In this document: in pieces, positions 43,381-53,427 of the stretch
Layout of the letters: each line of letters begins with the position of its first letter
Position numbering within the stretch: the first letter of the stretch is position 1
From: Mangrovimicrobium sp033283325
Lineage (GTDB): Bacteria > Pseudomonadota > Gammaproteobacteria > Pseudomonadales > Halieaceae
NCBI GenBank assembly: GCA_033283325.1
Contig: JAWMQO010000002.1
Coordinates: 1 to 64,000 of the forward strand
DNA length: 64,000 nucleotides
Reading direction: 5' to 3'
Made by a program: the position numbers and the translations under genes
Notes under the pieces: generated by a model
Seen by the model: the letters and a program-made list of their open reading frames with translations, nothing else
The model's database searches: none
Told to the model about the DNA's origin: nothing

Positions 43381-44394
43381 ATGACATCGAGGACAAGCTC
43401 ACAGACGTGGCAAGCTGCCCTGTACTCGCTCATGCTGGCTTGCCTGTTTTGCCTGTCAGCCTGTGACGGGAACGGCGGCAGCCACGGAAAACACGAGCCC
43501 GAACCGGACCCCGGCCTGCAGGGCTGCGCCGACACAGCGAGCTGCCCATCCAACCCGCCCCTGAGCATCGGCACGGATCGTCCCGCGCAGGTACAGATCC
43601 CCTCGAATTACGACCCCAACACGCGCTACCCGCTGATGATCGCGCTGCACGGTTACGGCATTGACGGCGCTATCGCTGCGACCTACTTCGGGCTCGATGT
43701 CCGCGTGGACGACAAGCAACTGATCCTGGTCAAGCCGGACGGCACCGCAAACCGCGACGGCACCCGCTTCTGGAACGCCACTCCCGCCTGCTGTGCCAAG
43801 GTCGCCGCGGCTGAGGATGCTTCCGGAGAGGACTATACGCAGATCGATGACGTGGCATATATCCGCAGTCTTATCGAGGAAGCGGCGGCAAACTACAGCA
43901 TCGATACCAGCAGGATTACCCTGTTCGGCCATTCCAACGGCGGCTTTCTCACCCTGAGAATGGTCTGCGAGGCATCGGACTATGTCACTGCGGTGATCAG
44001 CATCGCCGGCTCTACATTCGCCGATGCTTCCGACTGCGCACCGGCCAGTACGCCGGTGAGCGTACTCTTGCTGCACGGTACCAATGACGGGACGATCTCC
44101 TACTACGGCGACGAGATCCTTGGTGAAGCCTTTCCCCCGGCACAAGAGACGGCCGCGCGATTCGCTGACATCGCCGGCTGCAACACCGGGAGCCCCACAG
44201 AACTGGATAGTGTCGATGTCGTCAGTAATATCGATGGCCTGGAGACCTCCGTGCTGGATTACCCCGACTGCGCGACGGGTGTTTCTGTCCAGCTCTGGAC
44301 GATCGCCGATGGGCCCCATATCCCCTTCCCCTGGGCGCCGGGGGCCACCGACCGTTTTATCGACTGGCTGCTGGAACGCCCGCACCCCCAATAG
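43381..44394 (+). CDS. LpqC/PHB-depolymerase-like esterase lipoprotein
   Basis: 337 residues. A lipoprotein signal (MLACLFCLSACDG) and a Pro/Glu linker precede an esterase domain: PLMIALHGYGIDGA (oxyanion region), ITLFGHSNGGFLTL with the nucleophile Ser at about 183, VLLLHGTNDGTISYYGDEIL (Asp) and DGPHIPFPW (His). This matches the LpqC-type poly(3-hydroxybutyrate) depolymerase/feruloyl esterase group. Cys pairs in the loops suggest periplasmic or surface location. It follows the previous hydrolase gene after an 80-base gap and may share its transcript. Confidence 0.82.
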   Translation: MTSRTSSQTWQAALYSLMLACLFCLSACDGNGGSHGKHEPEPDPGLQGCADTASCPSNPPLSIGTDRPAQVQIPSNYDPNTRYPLMIALHGYGIDGAIAATYFGLDVRVDDKQLILVKPDGTANRDGTRFWNATPACCAKVAAAEDASGEDYTQIDDVAYIRSLIEEAAANYSIDTSRITLFGHSNGGFLTLRMVCEASDYVTAVISIAGSTFADASDCAPASTPVSVLLLHGTNDGTISYYGDEILGEAFPPAQETAARFADIAGCNTGSPTELDSVDVVSNIDGLETSVLDYPDCATGVSVQLWTIADGPHIPFPWAPGATDRFIDWLLERPHPQ

Positions 44395-44493
44395 CGCTAG
44401 CCACAGACTTCCTGCGCGGCGCTACCTTTCGCCCTGGCACCGATACGATCAGGCCAGTTCACCCCTGAATGAATTTTGGTATATAAGGTGGGC

Positions 44494-45399
44494 ATGATCG
44501 AATTTTCGCTCAACCCGGATTTGCTGCCGCGCATCCTCGGCATCCTCTCGCCCATCGTGATTATCGTGCTTATCGGCTACCTCTATGGCCTGCGCCACAA
44601 TCCCGAGATGGCGGTAGCCAACCGCATCAACATGGATATCTTTGTCCCGGCGCTGATCCTGGGGGCTATGGCCAGCAAGAACTTCGAGCCGGAAAGCTAT
44701 ACCGGCCTGGCCGGCGGTGCCGCCATCCTGCTGCTTGTCTGCGGGGGAATGGCCTTCGCACTATCGCGCCAACTGAAACTGGACTGGCGCACCTTCGTGC
44801 CACCGATGATGTTCAACAACTCGGCCAATATTGGAATACCCCTGGCAGTGCTTACCTGGGGCGAGAGCGCGTTGCCTGCCGCCGTTATTCTCTACACGGT
44901 GTCCAATGTGCTGCACTTCTCGATTGGGGTGCACATGCTCGACAGCCACGCCAGGCTGATGACACTGTGGCGCAACCCGGCGCTGATCAGTGCCTTTGCC
45001 GGTATTGCCATCGGCATTCTGGACATTCCGATATGGGAGCCGCTGGTCACTGCCCTGCAGCTACTCGGTAACGTTGCCGTGCCGCTGCTGCTTTTCGCCC
45101 TCGGTGTGCGCCTGCGCCACGTGCGCTTCAACGACATGGGCGCACCCTTGCTCGGGGCATTCGCTCGCCCCTTGATAGGTATGTTACTGGCCTGGTTACT
45201 GGCAATACTGCTGGAGCTGAATCACCGGGACAGTGCGATGCTCCTGGTGTTCGGCGCGCTACCGCCAGCGGTAATGAACTTCCTGTTCGCGGAGCGCTAC
45301 AACCAGTCGCCCGAGCGGGTCGCCGCCATCGTACTGATCGGCAACCTTGGCGCAATCATTATGGTGCCAATTGCCCTACTGTTGGTATTGCAGTCGTGA
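44494..45399 (+). CDS. AEC-family transporter
   Basis: 301 residues from ATG 44494, just behind AAGGTGGGC; the frame is open to a TTG at 44476. About ten membrane helices in the two-bundle layout of the auxin efflux carrier family (IVLIGYLYGLR..ANRINMDIFVPALILGAM; MMFNNSANIGIPLAVLTWGE with the NxxNxGxP crossover; ALPPAVMNFLFAERY). AEC proteins move small organic acids or similar compounds across the inner membrane. Substrate unknown. Confidence 0.88.
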   Translation: MIEFSLNPDLLPRILGILSPIVIIVLIGYLYGLRHNPEMAVANRINMDIFVPALILGAMASKNFEPESYTGLAGGAAILLLVCGGMAFALSRQLKLDWRTFVPPMMFNNSANIGIPLAVLTWGESALPAAVILYTVSNVLHFSIGVHMLDSHARLMTLWRNPALISAFAGIAIGILDIPIWEPLVTALQLLGNVAVPLLLFALGVRLRHVRFNDMGAPLLGAFARPLIGMLLAWLLAILLELNHRDSAMLLVFGALPPAVMNFLFAERYNQSPERVAAIVLIGNLGAIIMVPIALLLVLQS

Positions 45400-45668
45400 T
45401 CCCCGATTTATAGCCGAGTAACTGTACCTCGAAAGTATAGCGCCCGCCGCCTGCTTTGGGCGCCTTGGCAGTGCTGTTCCACAAAGTCGGCGTGAGTCCA
45501 CGCATCAAAGTCAAATACACATTATTACAAACAGGCCGGCCCCATCTGGAGTCGCTGCGAGCTAAGGTCCTGTTTCACTGCAGCCTCTCGGGTCGCTCTT
45601 GATTTATGGGCGAAGTGGTCTAGTTTCATATCTCAAGCAAGAAACTGTTGCCATGGACGGACAACACC

Positions 45669-48536
45669 ATGAATAAACTCCTCGACCTGCTCACCTCAGC
45701 CGGACAATCCCTGGATCTGGATGTGGATCTCGACATCCTTGAATCCCTTGCGGCACTCCACGACGCCTGGACAAGGTATCGCTCGGAAGAGCTCGGTTTT
45801 TCAATCAGTAGCGTGTCAGAGTTCATCGAAATACTGAGAACTGACGCAGAACTTTTTGCCACCCTGGATAATCTTGACCTGGACGCTACGGGGCTGAAGG
45901 CGAAGGCAGACTCGGTGGCAGAGCATCTCGGCAGGATTCCGGAACCACTGAAAAAAATACTCCTTCCGCTCGATCATTTCTCCACGGACGGGTCACCTCC
46001 CGATAGCGGCGAAATCGAGTGGGAGCTACTGGATCGCGGCTTCGATGGAACCGGCGGCTCAAGCGGTTCTTACCGCTTTGAGGTGGGCGGCTCAGCACAG
46101 CTCGTGTTCGAAGCGGGCGATAGCTGGCCCAGGGAGAGCGATCAATTACCCGCGGGACTGCTTCGCATCGAAATCGCTGGAGGTGTCACGGGGGATGCCG
46201 GCGCGAAAATTCCGTTCAAGGCAGCATCCCTCAGCGCCGAAGCCAATGCAGTCGGGAACGCCCAGCTTCACTATTTCCTGAATCCGCGCAGATCGGACCA
46301 ACTCTACGCCGCGGCTATCGCCTCCGGCCTTCGAGAGCTCTGCAATCCATTTTCTCTCGTAAGCGTCTGGGACAATATGGCCACTAATCGCCTGGCCGGC
46401 ACCATCGTCAGACTGGACGGTGAATCTTCGATTGGCATAAGAGTTGGTGTGTCCGAGGCACTCAGTCTGGGCCAGGATATCGGTGGTACCGCTGATATCA
46501 CTGTGGGAGTGAATGCAAGGATCGCTAGCGACTACGAGATTCACCTCAGCCGCGAATCCACCATTGATGGTGGCATGGCGGGATTGAAGCTCAGCGTCAG
46601 CCGGTCGCGGCTCAGGCAACGGGGTGCCGGCGCTTCCCTGGGTGTCGAACTCGATGTCTCGGGGCTCGCTTCAAGGCTGCGCGAGATACTGCTGGAGCAT
46701 GAGGGCGCCTTGCAGAACGTGCTGGCGGGCTACCGCGAGTTTCTCACGCCGGGTACCTATCTGAAGAATAAACTGTCAGATGACCTGAAGGATGCCGTCG
46801 ATGAAGTGGTCAGCAACGATGACTGGAAAGCCTTACTGAAAAACACCATCAGCCTGGGGCTCGGCGAGCCCGCCAAGAGCACGAAGAAACAGATCAAAAG
46901 CCAGGTCATCCAGTTGCTCACCGAGCGTCTGGACGGAGTTGCCGACGCCACCTCCAGCACTGTTGATCGCACCGCCAGTAAAGTACTCGGGAAACTGGAG
47001 CTGGAAAACACCGAACTGGGTAGCGAAGCCAAGCGGAAACTCACCGCGCTCCTGGCCAGGTACCAGCGCGATCTGGACGAGAAGGTAAGCGCGCTCGCGG
47101 AAGACAAGCTGGAAAAATTGCTGGCCGAGATCGAAGCGGCCGGTATCACAGTCACGGGAATCGAAAACCGGGCTAACAAAGCACTCGCTGGCGTCAGGGA
47201 AGCGATCGCGAAATACGAGACACTACTGGCCAAGCTCATTGATGGTACCGCGGAGGCTGCGAGGCAGAAGATACGCGCCAACTTCGAAACCGAGCACTTG
47301 CAATCAGAGGGGCGCATTGTTGAAGTCACCGCCACCATTTCCGCGCTCAACGACGAAACACAGGCCGCCTACGATGCTTTACTCTCAGGCGACTTCGATA
47401 ACATCGTCGAATTGCTGGACGTCGAGACGCCCGGGCTCACCATCGACAAGGATCAGACTGCACTGACTCGGCTCGCCGGGTATAACGCCAGGCAGGGTCT
47501 GACGCTACTGCTCCTGGGTTTCGAATTCAGGAAGCTCTCGTCTTTCGATGCCAATGCGCAGGTGACTGTCGATGGCAGCGGAAGGGTGTCGTTGCTTAGT
47601 AGCGGTACCTGGAAGCGTATCCACTCCGCACGCGCCGAGGAGCGCGAACTGCGCCTGGTCAATGTCTTCGAGATAGCCGCCGGCGCCCTGACCGGCAATT
47701 TGTCACTGGGCCTGTCGCTGGATCATCGGGACGAGAATCTCAAGCGCAAGGAGCTGGTTGGTTTTGTCACGAGTCTGGTCGACGCTGACCTCGCACCCGC
47801 TGATTCCTTGCTCATAGCGAAGGAGACACTTTCGCGGTGGAACGCCGAAAATGACAACAACAAGGTGAAGGCCGATCTAAGTTTTGCGCTGAGTTTCAAT
47901 CATAAAGAGACGCTGAGCATTCTCTGTGCCCACGACCGACTGAATGGCGGCATTCCACGAGTGCTGCAGTTCGAACTGTTCGAACGAGCCTATTCCTCAC
48001 TGCTGCAATATGGGGTCTACCAGGACCACGAGCTCGAGGCCGTCGAGGAGTTCCTACCCAGGGTCAAGGGCGGGCGTGAAAAACCCAAGCTGCTGCAACG
48101 GCTTTTTGATCTGGAGGACAGCAGCAAAATCCGTTCGCCCGGCAGCGGCAACCCAAACCAGGGAGGCAACAATGCCGATCGTACCCGAGTCACAAGGGTA
48201 AAATCCCTCTACGAGAAATGCTGGGGCTTCGTCAAATTCATCGACGCACTGGGCGACGCATACGAACTTGATCACAGCAGGCTTGGCCTGGGAGACAGGC
48301 CCGAATCCGAGTATCTCAAACTGGAAAAGCGGGCCAATAGGCAAATCAAGGATTGGCTCTCGATCAATACCAGGTTTTACCTTTGGATAGACGAAGACAT
48401 CAATCCAACGACACTGGCGCTGATAAGTACAGTCCTGGCAACCGGCCGCGAGCCCGGTGGGGACAGTCCATTCGGGAACATATCACTGTTCATGCAACAG
48501 CGCAGCGGTACCAGGGAGCGCGTACGTCTCGTCTAG
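45669..48536 (+). CDS. Large helical protein of unknown function
   Basis: About 955 residues, from ATG 45669 (the open frame starts with TTG 45648). No signal peptide or clear membrane segment. Residues 1-110 are helical and acidic, 110-370 look beta-rich (LRIEIAGGVTGDAGAKIPFK, LSLGQDIGGTADITVGVNAR), 400-570 are a long charged helix/coiled-coil (VIQLLTERLDGVADATSSTV, KLEKLLAEIEAAG), and the C-terminal third is mixed with a Gly/Asn linker (PGSGNPNQGGNNAD). I recognise no family. It is followed 96 bases later by a peptidoglycan-binding/M15 protein; the two form a unit with the broken gene at 50103. Confidence 0.62.
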   Translation: MNKLLDLLTSAGQSLDLDVDLDILESLAALHDAWTRYRSEELGFSISSVSEFIEILRTDAELFATLDNLDLDATGLKAKADSVAEHLGRIPEPLKKILLPLDHFSTDGSPPDSGEIEWELLDRGFDGTGGSSGSYRFEVGGSAQLVFEAGDSWPRESDQLPAGLLRIEIAGGVTGDAGAKIPFKAASLSAEANAVGNAQLHYFLNPRRSDQLYAAAIASGLRELCNPFSLVSVWDNMATNRLAGTIVRLDGESSIGIRVGVSEALSLGQDIGGTADITVGVNARIASDYEIHLSRESTIDGGMAGLKLSVSRSRLRQRGAGASLGVELDVSGLASRLREILLEHEGALQNVLAGYREFLTPGTYLKNKLSDDLKDAVDEVVSNDDWKALLKNTISLGLGEPAKSTKKQIKSQVIQLLTERLDGVADATSSTVDRTASKVLGKLELENTELGSEAKRKLTALLARYQRDLDEKVSALAEDKLEKLLAEIEAAGITVTGIENRANKALAGVREAIAKYETLLAKLIDGTAEAARQKIRANFETEHLQSEGRIVEVTATISALNDETQAAYDALLSGDFDNIVELLDVETPGLTIDKDQTALTRLAGYNARQGLTLLLLGFEFRKLSSFDANAQVTVDGSGRVSLLSSGTWKRIHSARAEERELRLVNVFEIAAGALTGNLSLGLSLDHRDENLKRKELVGFVTSLVDADLAPADSLLIAKETLSRWNAENDNNKVKADLSFALSFNHKETLSILCAHDRLNGGIPRVLQFELFERAYSSLLQYGVYQDHELEAVEEFLPRVKGGREKPKLLQRLFDLEDSSKIRSPGSGNPNQGGNNADRTRVTRVKSLYEKCWGFVKFIDALGDAYELDHSRLGLGDRPESEYLKLEKRANRQIKDWLSINTRFYLWIDEDINPTTLALISTVLATGREPGGDSPFGNISLFMQQRSGTRERVRLV

Positions 48537-48632
48537 CCGCGGGTATCGAGGCGCGTCTACGGCGTGAATGGCTTGGCGGACCAGGGCGGTGCCTCGCTGC
48601 TTCACATACGGAAGTCATGAGGGAGATAGATT

Positions 48633-50045
48633 ATGTCGGATGTTCTTTTCAGCCGCGCCGAACGGGCAGCCGGCTTCACATACGCCTGCGGGCACCTGGT
48701 AGAAACCCTACAACAGAAGCTCGAAAATGGCGGCTTCCCGGTTGGTAAAATCGATGGCATCTACGGTTCGGATACCGAAGGCGCCGTAAGCGATTGGCAA
48801 GGGGAAGTGGGCCAACCCGTCACGGGGAAGCTGACCGAGGCGGAATGGACATTACTCACCGGCCAGGCGGCGCCGGATATCTTTGATCGCTGCCTGCAGA
48901 TTACCGGCAGGTTCGAGGGGCACGGCTTTCGCAAGGCAGCAGGTAATTTCGACGGTGCCGGCATCACCTGGGGCATTATCGGCTTTACGCTGAAGCACGG
49001 CGAAATCTCCGCCATAGTCGCCCAGCTCGACAGTATGGATACTTCAATCGTCGATTCGGCATTCGGCTCATTGGCAAGCGAATTGCGCGACAAGCTTTCC
49101 AAGTCTCCGTCCCGCCAGGAAAAGTGGGCCGACAGTATTTCCGTCGGTGCCCGCAAGCACAACCTCGAACCCGAGTGGCGCGATGCCTTCAATCGCCTCG
49201 GCGGAACGCCCGAGGCACAAACAATCCAGGTTGATCGCGCCCGGACCAAGTACTGGTCCCGGGCGGAGCGCGACAGTCAATCCCTGGGCCTGAGCAGCAA
49301 GCTCGGCCTCGCCCTGTGCTTTGATGTCGCTGTACAGAACGGCGGAGTTTCCGCTGACGAGGCGGATCTCTACAGCGAACGCCTGGCCCGTCTTGGCGCT
49401 GTAGATCCGGCGCAGAAACGCCGGGTTCTTGCGGAAACCATCGCTGACACTTCCAACCCCCGTTGGCGAGAGGATGTACTTTCCCGGAAATTGACACTCG
49501 CCAGCGGCATCGGAACGGTTCACGGGGAACGCTTTTCCACTCCGAACTGGGGGCTGTCAGGGGTCACCGGGCCGGAGGCAGAGCCGGCCCAGGTGCCCGC
49601 CTCGAGCGCCACTTCATTTGATCTGTTTTTCAAGTCTCTCGGGCTTCGTCACTTCAAGTCGGGCGAGTTTCTTTTCCTCGGCGACGCGCATCGCGATCCG
49701 GAAAGCGCCGCCTTCGGCCTCAACCACCCTCCGCCGGCAGAGCTCTGGAACAATATCGCCCCTACCGCCCGGATTCTGGACGAACTGAGGGAGCGCCTGG
49801 ACGCACCGATCATCCTGAGTAGCGTCTATCGCTCTCCGATGTACAACGCCGCGATCGGCGGTGTACCGGATAGCCAGCACACCGCCTTCTGTGCAGCGGA
49901 TTTTGTCGTGCGTTCGGCGTCGAGTCCCTCCGACTGGGCAGCTGTTCTGAAGCAACTAAGGGCCGATGGCTTATTCAGAGGCGGAATCGGGGTTTACAAC
50001 ACCTTCGTGCATGTGGACACCCGTGGCGAAAATCTTGATTGGTAG
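48633..50045 (+). CDS. Peptidoglycan-binding, hydrolase-like, M15 peptidase protein
   Basis: 470 residues. Residues about 25-75 are a PG_binding_1 domain (KLENGGFPVGKIDGIYGSDT, EGAVSDWQ). The middle (80-240) contains CLQITGRFEGHGFRKAAGNF, DGAGITWGIIGFTLKHGE, reminiscent of lysozyme/chitosanase-fold enzymes (family 46); I am not sure of that. The C-terminal 140 residues are a peptidase M15_3 domain: SSVYRSPMYNAAIGGVPDSQ, HTAFCAADF, then YNTFVHVDTRG, giving the His, Asp and His zinc ligands. Probably cuts peptidoglycan or chitosan-like polymers. No signal peptide, so export would need a partner. Downstream of the large helical protein. Confidence 0.7.
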   Translation: MSDVLFSRAERAAGFTYACGHLVETLQQKLENGGFPVGKIDGIYGSDTEGAVSDWQGEVGQPVTGKLTEAEWTLLTGQAAPDIFDRCLQITGRFEGHGFRKAAGNFDGAGITWGIIGFTLKHGEISAIVAQLDSMDTSIVDSAFGSLASELRDKLSKSPSRQEKWADSISVGARKHNLEPEWRDAFNRLGGTPEAQTIQVDRARTKYWSRAERDSQSLGLSSKLGLALCFDVAVQNGGVSADEADLYSERLARLGAVDPAQKRRVLAETIADTSNPRWREDVLSRKLTLASGIGTVHGERFSTPNWGLSGVTGPEAEPAQVPASSATSFDLFFKSLGLRHFKSGEFLFLGDAHRDPESAAFGLNHPPPAELWNNIAPTARILDELRERLDAPIILSSVYRSPMYNAAIGGVPDSQHTAFCAADFVVRSASSPSDWAAVLKQLRADGLFRGGIGVYNTFVHVDTRGENLDW

Positions 50046-50102
50046 TTTGACACAACCAACCAACACATCGACCTCTGCAAACAAAGCACCAGAGGTGCAA
50101 AC

Positions 50103-50476
50103 ATGTCCACGGAAGTTCTGGACACCTATATTGGATTTGTGTCGATATATCTCGTGATAAGTCTTATCGCTTCTGCAATTGATCATCTCCACTATCGGAC
50201 CCCCGACAAGGTACTGCAGCGAATCCCGGCCAACAAAACGCTCTCGGACTTTTCGATGTCGATAAAGCGGCCAGTATCGAGGGAATCAAGGCATTCCAGC
50301 GCAAATGTGCCAGCGAACGCTTCTCGGCTTTCCATATACCCAAGGAACGCAAGGTGACGCATGGGGGGCTGGCGCTGAAGGCGGACGTAATAGGCACTTC
50401 GACAGCCGTTTGCACTCCCGCCAATACCCAGTTCGGGAAGATGACGAAAGCACTATCCAACTTTGCCGCCATCTGA
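50103..50476 (+). pseudogene. Frameshifted membrane-protein remnant
   Basis: ATG 50103 opens MSTEVLDTYIGFVSIYLVIS, an N-terminal membrane anchor, behind AGAGGTG. Around 50180-50260 coding switches frame: the continuation LGLFDVDKAASIEGIKAFQR, then KVTHGGLALKADVIGTSTAV, runs in another frame to TGA 50474-50476. Either a deletion plus frameshift has broken one gene, or the middle was lost. It may be the third member of the 45.7-50.0 kb module. Confidence 0.55.
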
Positions 50477-50671
50477 CTGGCAATGCGCGACAAGGGCTTT
50501 CCAAACACCCATTTGGGTCACGCCGATTATCGCCGGGCACGTCGTCATTCGCTGGCGGAACTGGGGAACGCTAACGCGTCACGGGAATTGCCTGGATAGC
50601 GATAATTTTTGCAGTAATTGCTTTGCCATTGACGTAGCATTTGGAAAACCTCGCGGAAAAAGGACCTTCCC

Positions 50672-51721
50672 ATGCAACGCTTTCGTATCGCAGCTTTGGC
50701 AGCCCTTGCCCTCGCTTGGGGCAGCAGCCCGTCATTCGCACAGGAATTGTACCGGGATCAGATGTCTTCAGGTGCCGGCTGGGGTTTAAACGCCTCCTCG
50801 CTGGACTACATAGCCACCTTCGGCTACGACTACAGTGCCGACGCCATTCCGGAAGCCCCCAACTCCCGGGTCGGCGACACCGCGACAAGCGGACTGAAGA
50901 TGCAGGCCAATCTCGTCGACGGCGCCTACAGCGTATTCACCGTATACCCCATCGGCCAGAGCTTCAGCGGCGACTACATGCTGCGCTTCGATGCCTGGAT
51001 GAACTACGACGCGGACGAGCGTATCAACGGCGGGTCCAATGGCACGACCGAATTCCTCGGTGGCGGCATCGGCTACGACGACAGCTCGGCGGATATCGGC
51101 CCCGGCGCTCAGGTACTCGCAACCGGCGACGGGGGGTCGGGCAGCGACTGGCGCGCCTTCGCCGAGGGCGCGTTCCTCGACGCGGCAGAGATGACCGGTC
51201 TGAGCCGCAACGGCACCGACCTGTACTATGCAGACTTTCTCCCGGGTGTCGCGCCCCCGGCAGGCCAGGTGGCGCAAACGGCTTTCCCGGCGGGCACCGC
51301 GGGTTCCCCCGGCTTCCAGTGGATCACTTTCGAAATCCGTAGCGAAGGCGGTGTAGCCAGCGTGTTCATTGAGCGCCCCGACACGGCCCGGCTTGAAATT
51401 GCCGAATTCAATGGTGACGGCCTCCGGCCCTATACCTCGGACGGTAATATCAGCCTGGTCTACGCCGACTTCTTCAGCTCGATTTCACCGGCGCCCGCTA
51501 TCATGTTTGGCCTTATCGACAACGTCGTGGTCTCCCAGATCAATCCCGTACTGGCCCCCCCGCCAGCCCCCCCGCCGGCTGCTCCGGGCTCAGGTTCAGG
51601 GTCTGCGACGGTAGAGGAAATTCCCGCCCTCGGCCCGCTGGGACCGGCATTGGTGGCCCTGTTGACGGCGCTATCCGGTGCTTTGGGTGTGCGCCGAAAG
51701 CAGCGCCTGCATCCTGATTGA
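50672..51721 (+). CDS. Secreted protein with CTERM-type sorting tail
   Basis: 349 residues behind AAAGGA. Signal peptide MQRFRIAALAALALAWGSSP..AQE. The body is a beta-rich, Asp/Gly-rich domain of the lectin-like kind (FSGDYMLRFDAWMNYDADER). A Pro-rich spacer leads to IPALGPLGPALVALLTALSG and ending RRKQR: a short motif, hydrophobic helix and basic tail, the tripartite pattern of the IPTL/PEP-CTERM type sorting signals. Such proteins are processed by an exosortase-like or rhombo-type enzyme, none of which is in this window. Confidence 0.78.
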   Translation: MQRFRIAALAALALAWGSSPSFAQELYRDQMSSGAGWGLNASSLDYIATFGYDYSADAIPEAPNSRVGDTATSGLKMQANLVDGAYSVFTVYPIGQSFSGDYMLRFDAWMNYDADERINGGSNGTTEFLGGGIGYDDSSADIGPGAQVLATGDGGSGSDWRAFAEGAFLDAAEMTGLSRNGTDLYYADFLPGVAPPAGQVAQTAFPAGTAGSPGFQWITFEIRSEGGVASVFIERPDTARLEIAEFNGDGLRPYTSDGNISLVYADFFSSISPAPAIMFGLIDNVVVSQINPVLAPPPAPPPAAPGSGSGSATVEEIPALGPLGPALVALLTALSGALGVRRKQRLHPD

Positions 51722-51764
51722 ACCCATTAATATTCAGATGTTTGCCAGGGGAGGGATAGCCACG

Positions 51765-52304
51765 ATGTTACGCAAAGTCTGGATCTACATGGTCCTGGGA
51801 GTACTTGGTCCTGAATTGGCTGCGGCGCAAGCGGTGACCCACGTCAATCAGCACCCCTACATGCTGGTGTCCTTGCGGCGCACCGCTGACCTGAATTCCC
51901 CCTGCGGGGACTCAAGTAGCTTCTACAGGGTCTGGGCCAGCGGAGTCCGCGCGAAGGAACCCTTCACGGTGCCGAGCGACAAATACCTGGTCGTGACTGA
52001 TTACAGCTGGAGCGCCGTGCACTCCTCCGGTTACGCCCCCTTCCAAGCAGGCGGCATTGCGTACGGCTGGTTCCTTGGCTGGAACGGGACCGAGTTCAGC
52101 GATCTACACAGAACTCCAGGGGTCAACATTCCCAGTGGCGCGGCAGCGCCAAGCTATGTCGCCGGCAATAACAACATGAGCACGGGCTTTCGTGTAAAAG
52201 GCGGCATGTCCCTGTGCTTCAAGGCTTACAGCCAACCGGGGATCCAGTCGGAAAACGGTGCTTCAGCGGTCGAGCTTCAGGGCTACCTTATTGGCGTAAA
52301 TTAA
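51765..52304 (+). CDS. Secreted protein, unknown
   Basis: 179 residues from ATG 51765, behind GGGAGGGA; the longer frame back to 51678 overlaps the CTERM gene. Signal peptide MLRKVWIYMVLGVLGPELAAAQA. The mature part has two cysteines (SPCGDSS, MSLCFKAYS), probably disulfide-bonded, and is rich in aromatics and Ser/Gly. No family recognised. Follows the CTERM gene by 43 bases. Confidence 0.7.
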   Translation: MLRKVWIYMVLGVLGPELAAAQAVTHVNQHPYMLVSLRRTADLNSPCGDSSSFYRVWASGVRAKEPFTVPSDKYLVVTDYSWSAVHSSGYAPFQAGGIAYGWFLGWNGTEFSDLHRTPGVNIPSGAAAPSYVAGNNNMSTGFRVKGGMSLCFKAYSQPGIQSENGASAVELQGYLIGVN

Positions 52305-52634
52305 GCGCCCGGCACCCCTCGACTAAACCCATATCCCGCTCTTTTCCCTCCCTGAGCGGCGGCCTCCAGGCTCTTGCAGGAGAGCTGGGCCGGATTGAAA
52401 TGACGCGAAAAAGGTCACCAATTTCTTCAAACAGAGCAGAATTCGCAGCCAAAAGCAGCCTTCCTGTACTGACGGGACTACGCGGAGTCCGCTCGCGGCC
52501 CCCTGGACCAGGTCCCCCGGAATTCCAGAAATCTCCATTTTTTATTAGCTATCCGAGCCCCGTGTACTAATTTACTGGAACCTCGAGGATAAGAAGCAGG
52601 CGCAAGGCATCAGGCCTTCCTGCCAGGAGGAAGC
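52305..52634. other. Intergenic region, nothing recognised
   Basis: 330 bases before the first of the two related secreted genes. A small open frame here looks like a shadow. The last 40 bases carry AGGAGGAAGC just before the next ATG, a strong ribosome site. Confidence 0.4.
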
Positions 52635-53411
52635 ATGAAATCAGGACGATTCTGCCAGTTGGCGGCTCTGGGTGCGGTTCTGGCACTGGTTCACCCCAGC
52701 GTAATTGCGGCACCCGCCTGCAAGGGGCCTAACAAGAATGATCCCGGGTGCCCCGGGGCCGAGGAACCACCCCCCGAAGAGCCCCCCGTTGAAGCCTCCC
52801 TCAGCACCGTGGTGGACAGCGCCACCGTCGACTGGGCCAACGAACGCATCATCGTACGCGGTGTCGACCTCGACACGGTCATCGACTTCACCCTGGGCGG
52901 CAGCGGTCCCCTGAGCACAGGCTCCGTCTCAGCTGGTGAAGTGGAGTTGTTGTTCGACGCGACCATGGCCGGCGAAGTGAGCGCCACCGGCAGTTACTCG
53001 CTGCAGGTTGACGGCGTGGACGCGATTTCCATCCACTTCATCACGGCGGTAGTCGATCCACTGGCCAGCGGCTGTCCCTGCGACACCGACTGGGCAGCGC
53101 AACTCGGCGGCCTCTGGAGTGCGGACCAGAGTACCTGCTACGAGATCACCGGCACCGGCGTGGCCGATCTCGCCGCGACGGTCCTCTCCGACCCGCTGAA
53201 CCCCGCGGCCTATCCCCAGTTTCCCATCGGCGCGGCCTACTACGCCGATGACCCGCTCGCCTCTGTCTGTCGCCTGGTCCAGATCAACGACTCCGACCCG
53301 GTACAGCAGGAACTGGTGAATTTCCGCATCAACGCCACCCAGCAGGCTGACTGCGCGGTATCGCTACAGACCAATATCTGTGCGACTACCGAGCCCGCTG
53401 TCATTCCCTGA
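52635..53411 (+). CDS. Secreted protein, related to the next gene
   Basis: 258 residues behind CCAGGAGGAAGC. Signal peptide ends VIAAPA; a Pro/Glu spacer with CKGPNKNDPGCPGAEEPPPE follows. The first domain (TVVDSATVDWANERIIVRGV, DLDTVIDFTLGGSGP) is an IPT/TIG-like beta unit; the second, Cys-rich part (GCPCDTDWAAQLGGLWSADQ) resembles the SDCSCIPGW part of the next gene. The two genes share layout and the motif IIVxGVDLDxxxxxTLGG, so they are tandem paralogues. Function unknown; surface-exposed adhesion- or binding-type role is a guess. Confidence 0.72.
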   Translation: MKSGRFCQLAALGAVLALVHPSVIAAPACKGPNKNDPGCPGAEEPPPEEPPVEASLSTVVDSATVDWANERIIVRGVDLDTVIDFTLGGSGPLSTGSVSAGEVELLFDATMAGEVSATGSYSLQVDGVDAISIHFITAVVDPLASGCPCDTDWAAQLGGLWSADQSTCYEITGTGVADLAATVLSDPLNPAAYPQFPIGAAYYADDPLASVCRLVQINDSDPVQQELVNFRINATQQADCAVSLQTNICATTEPAVIP

Positions 53412-53427
53412 GGGGAGGTGAATTGTG

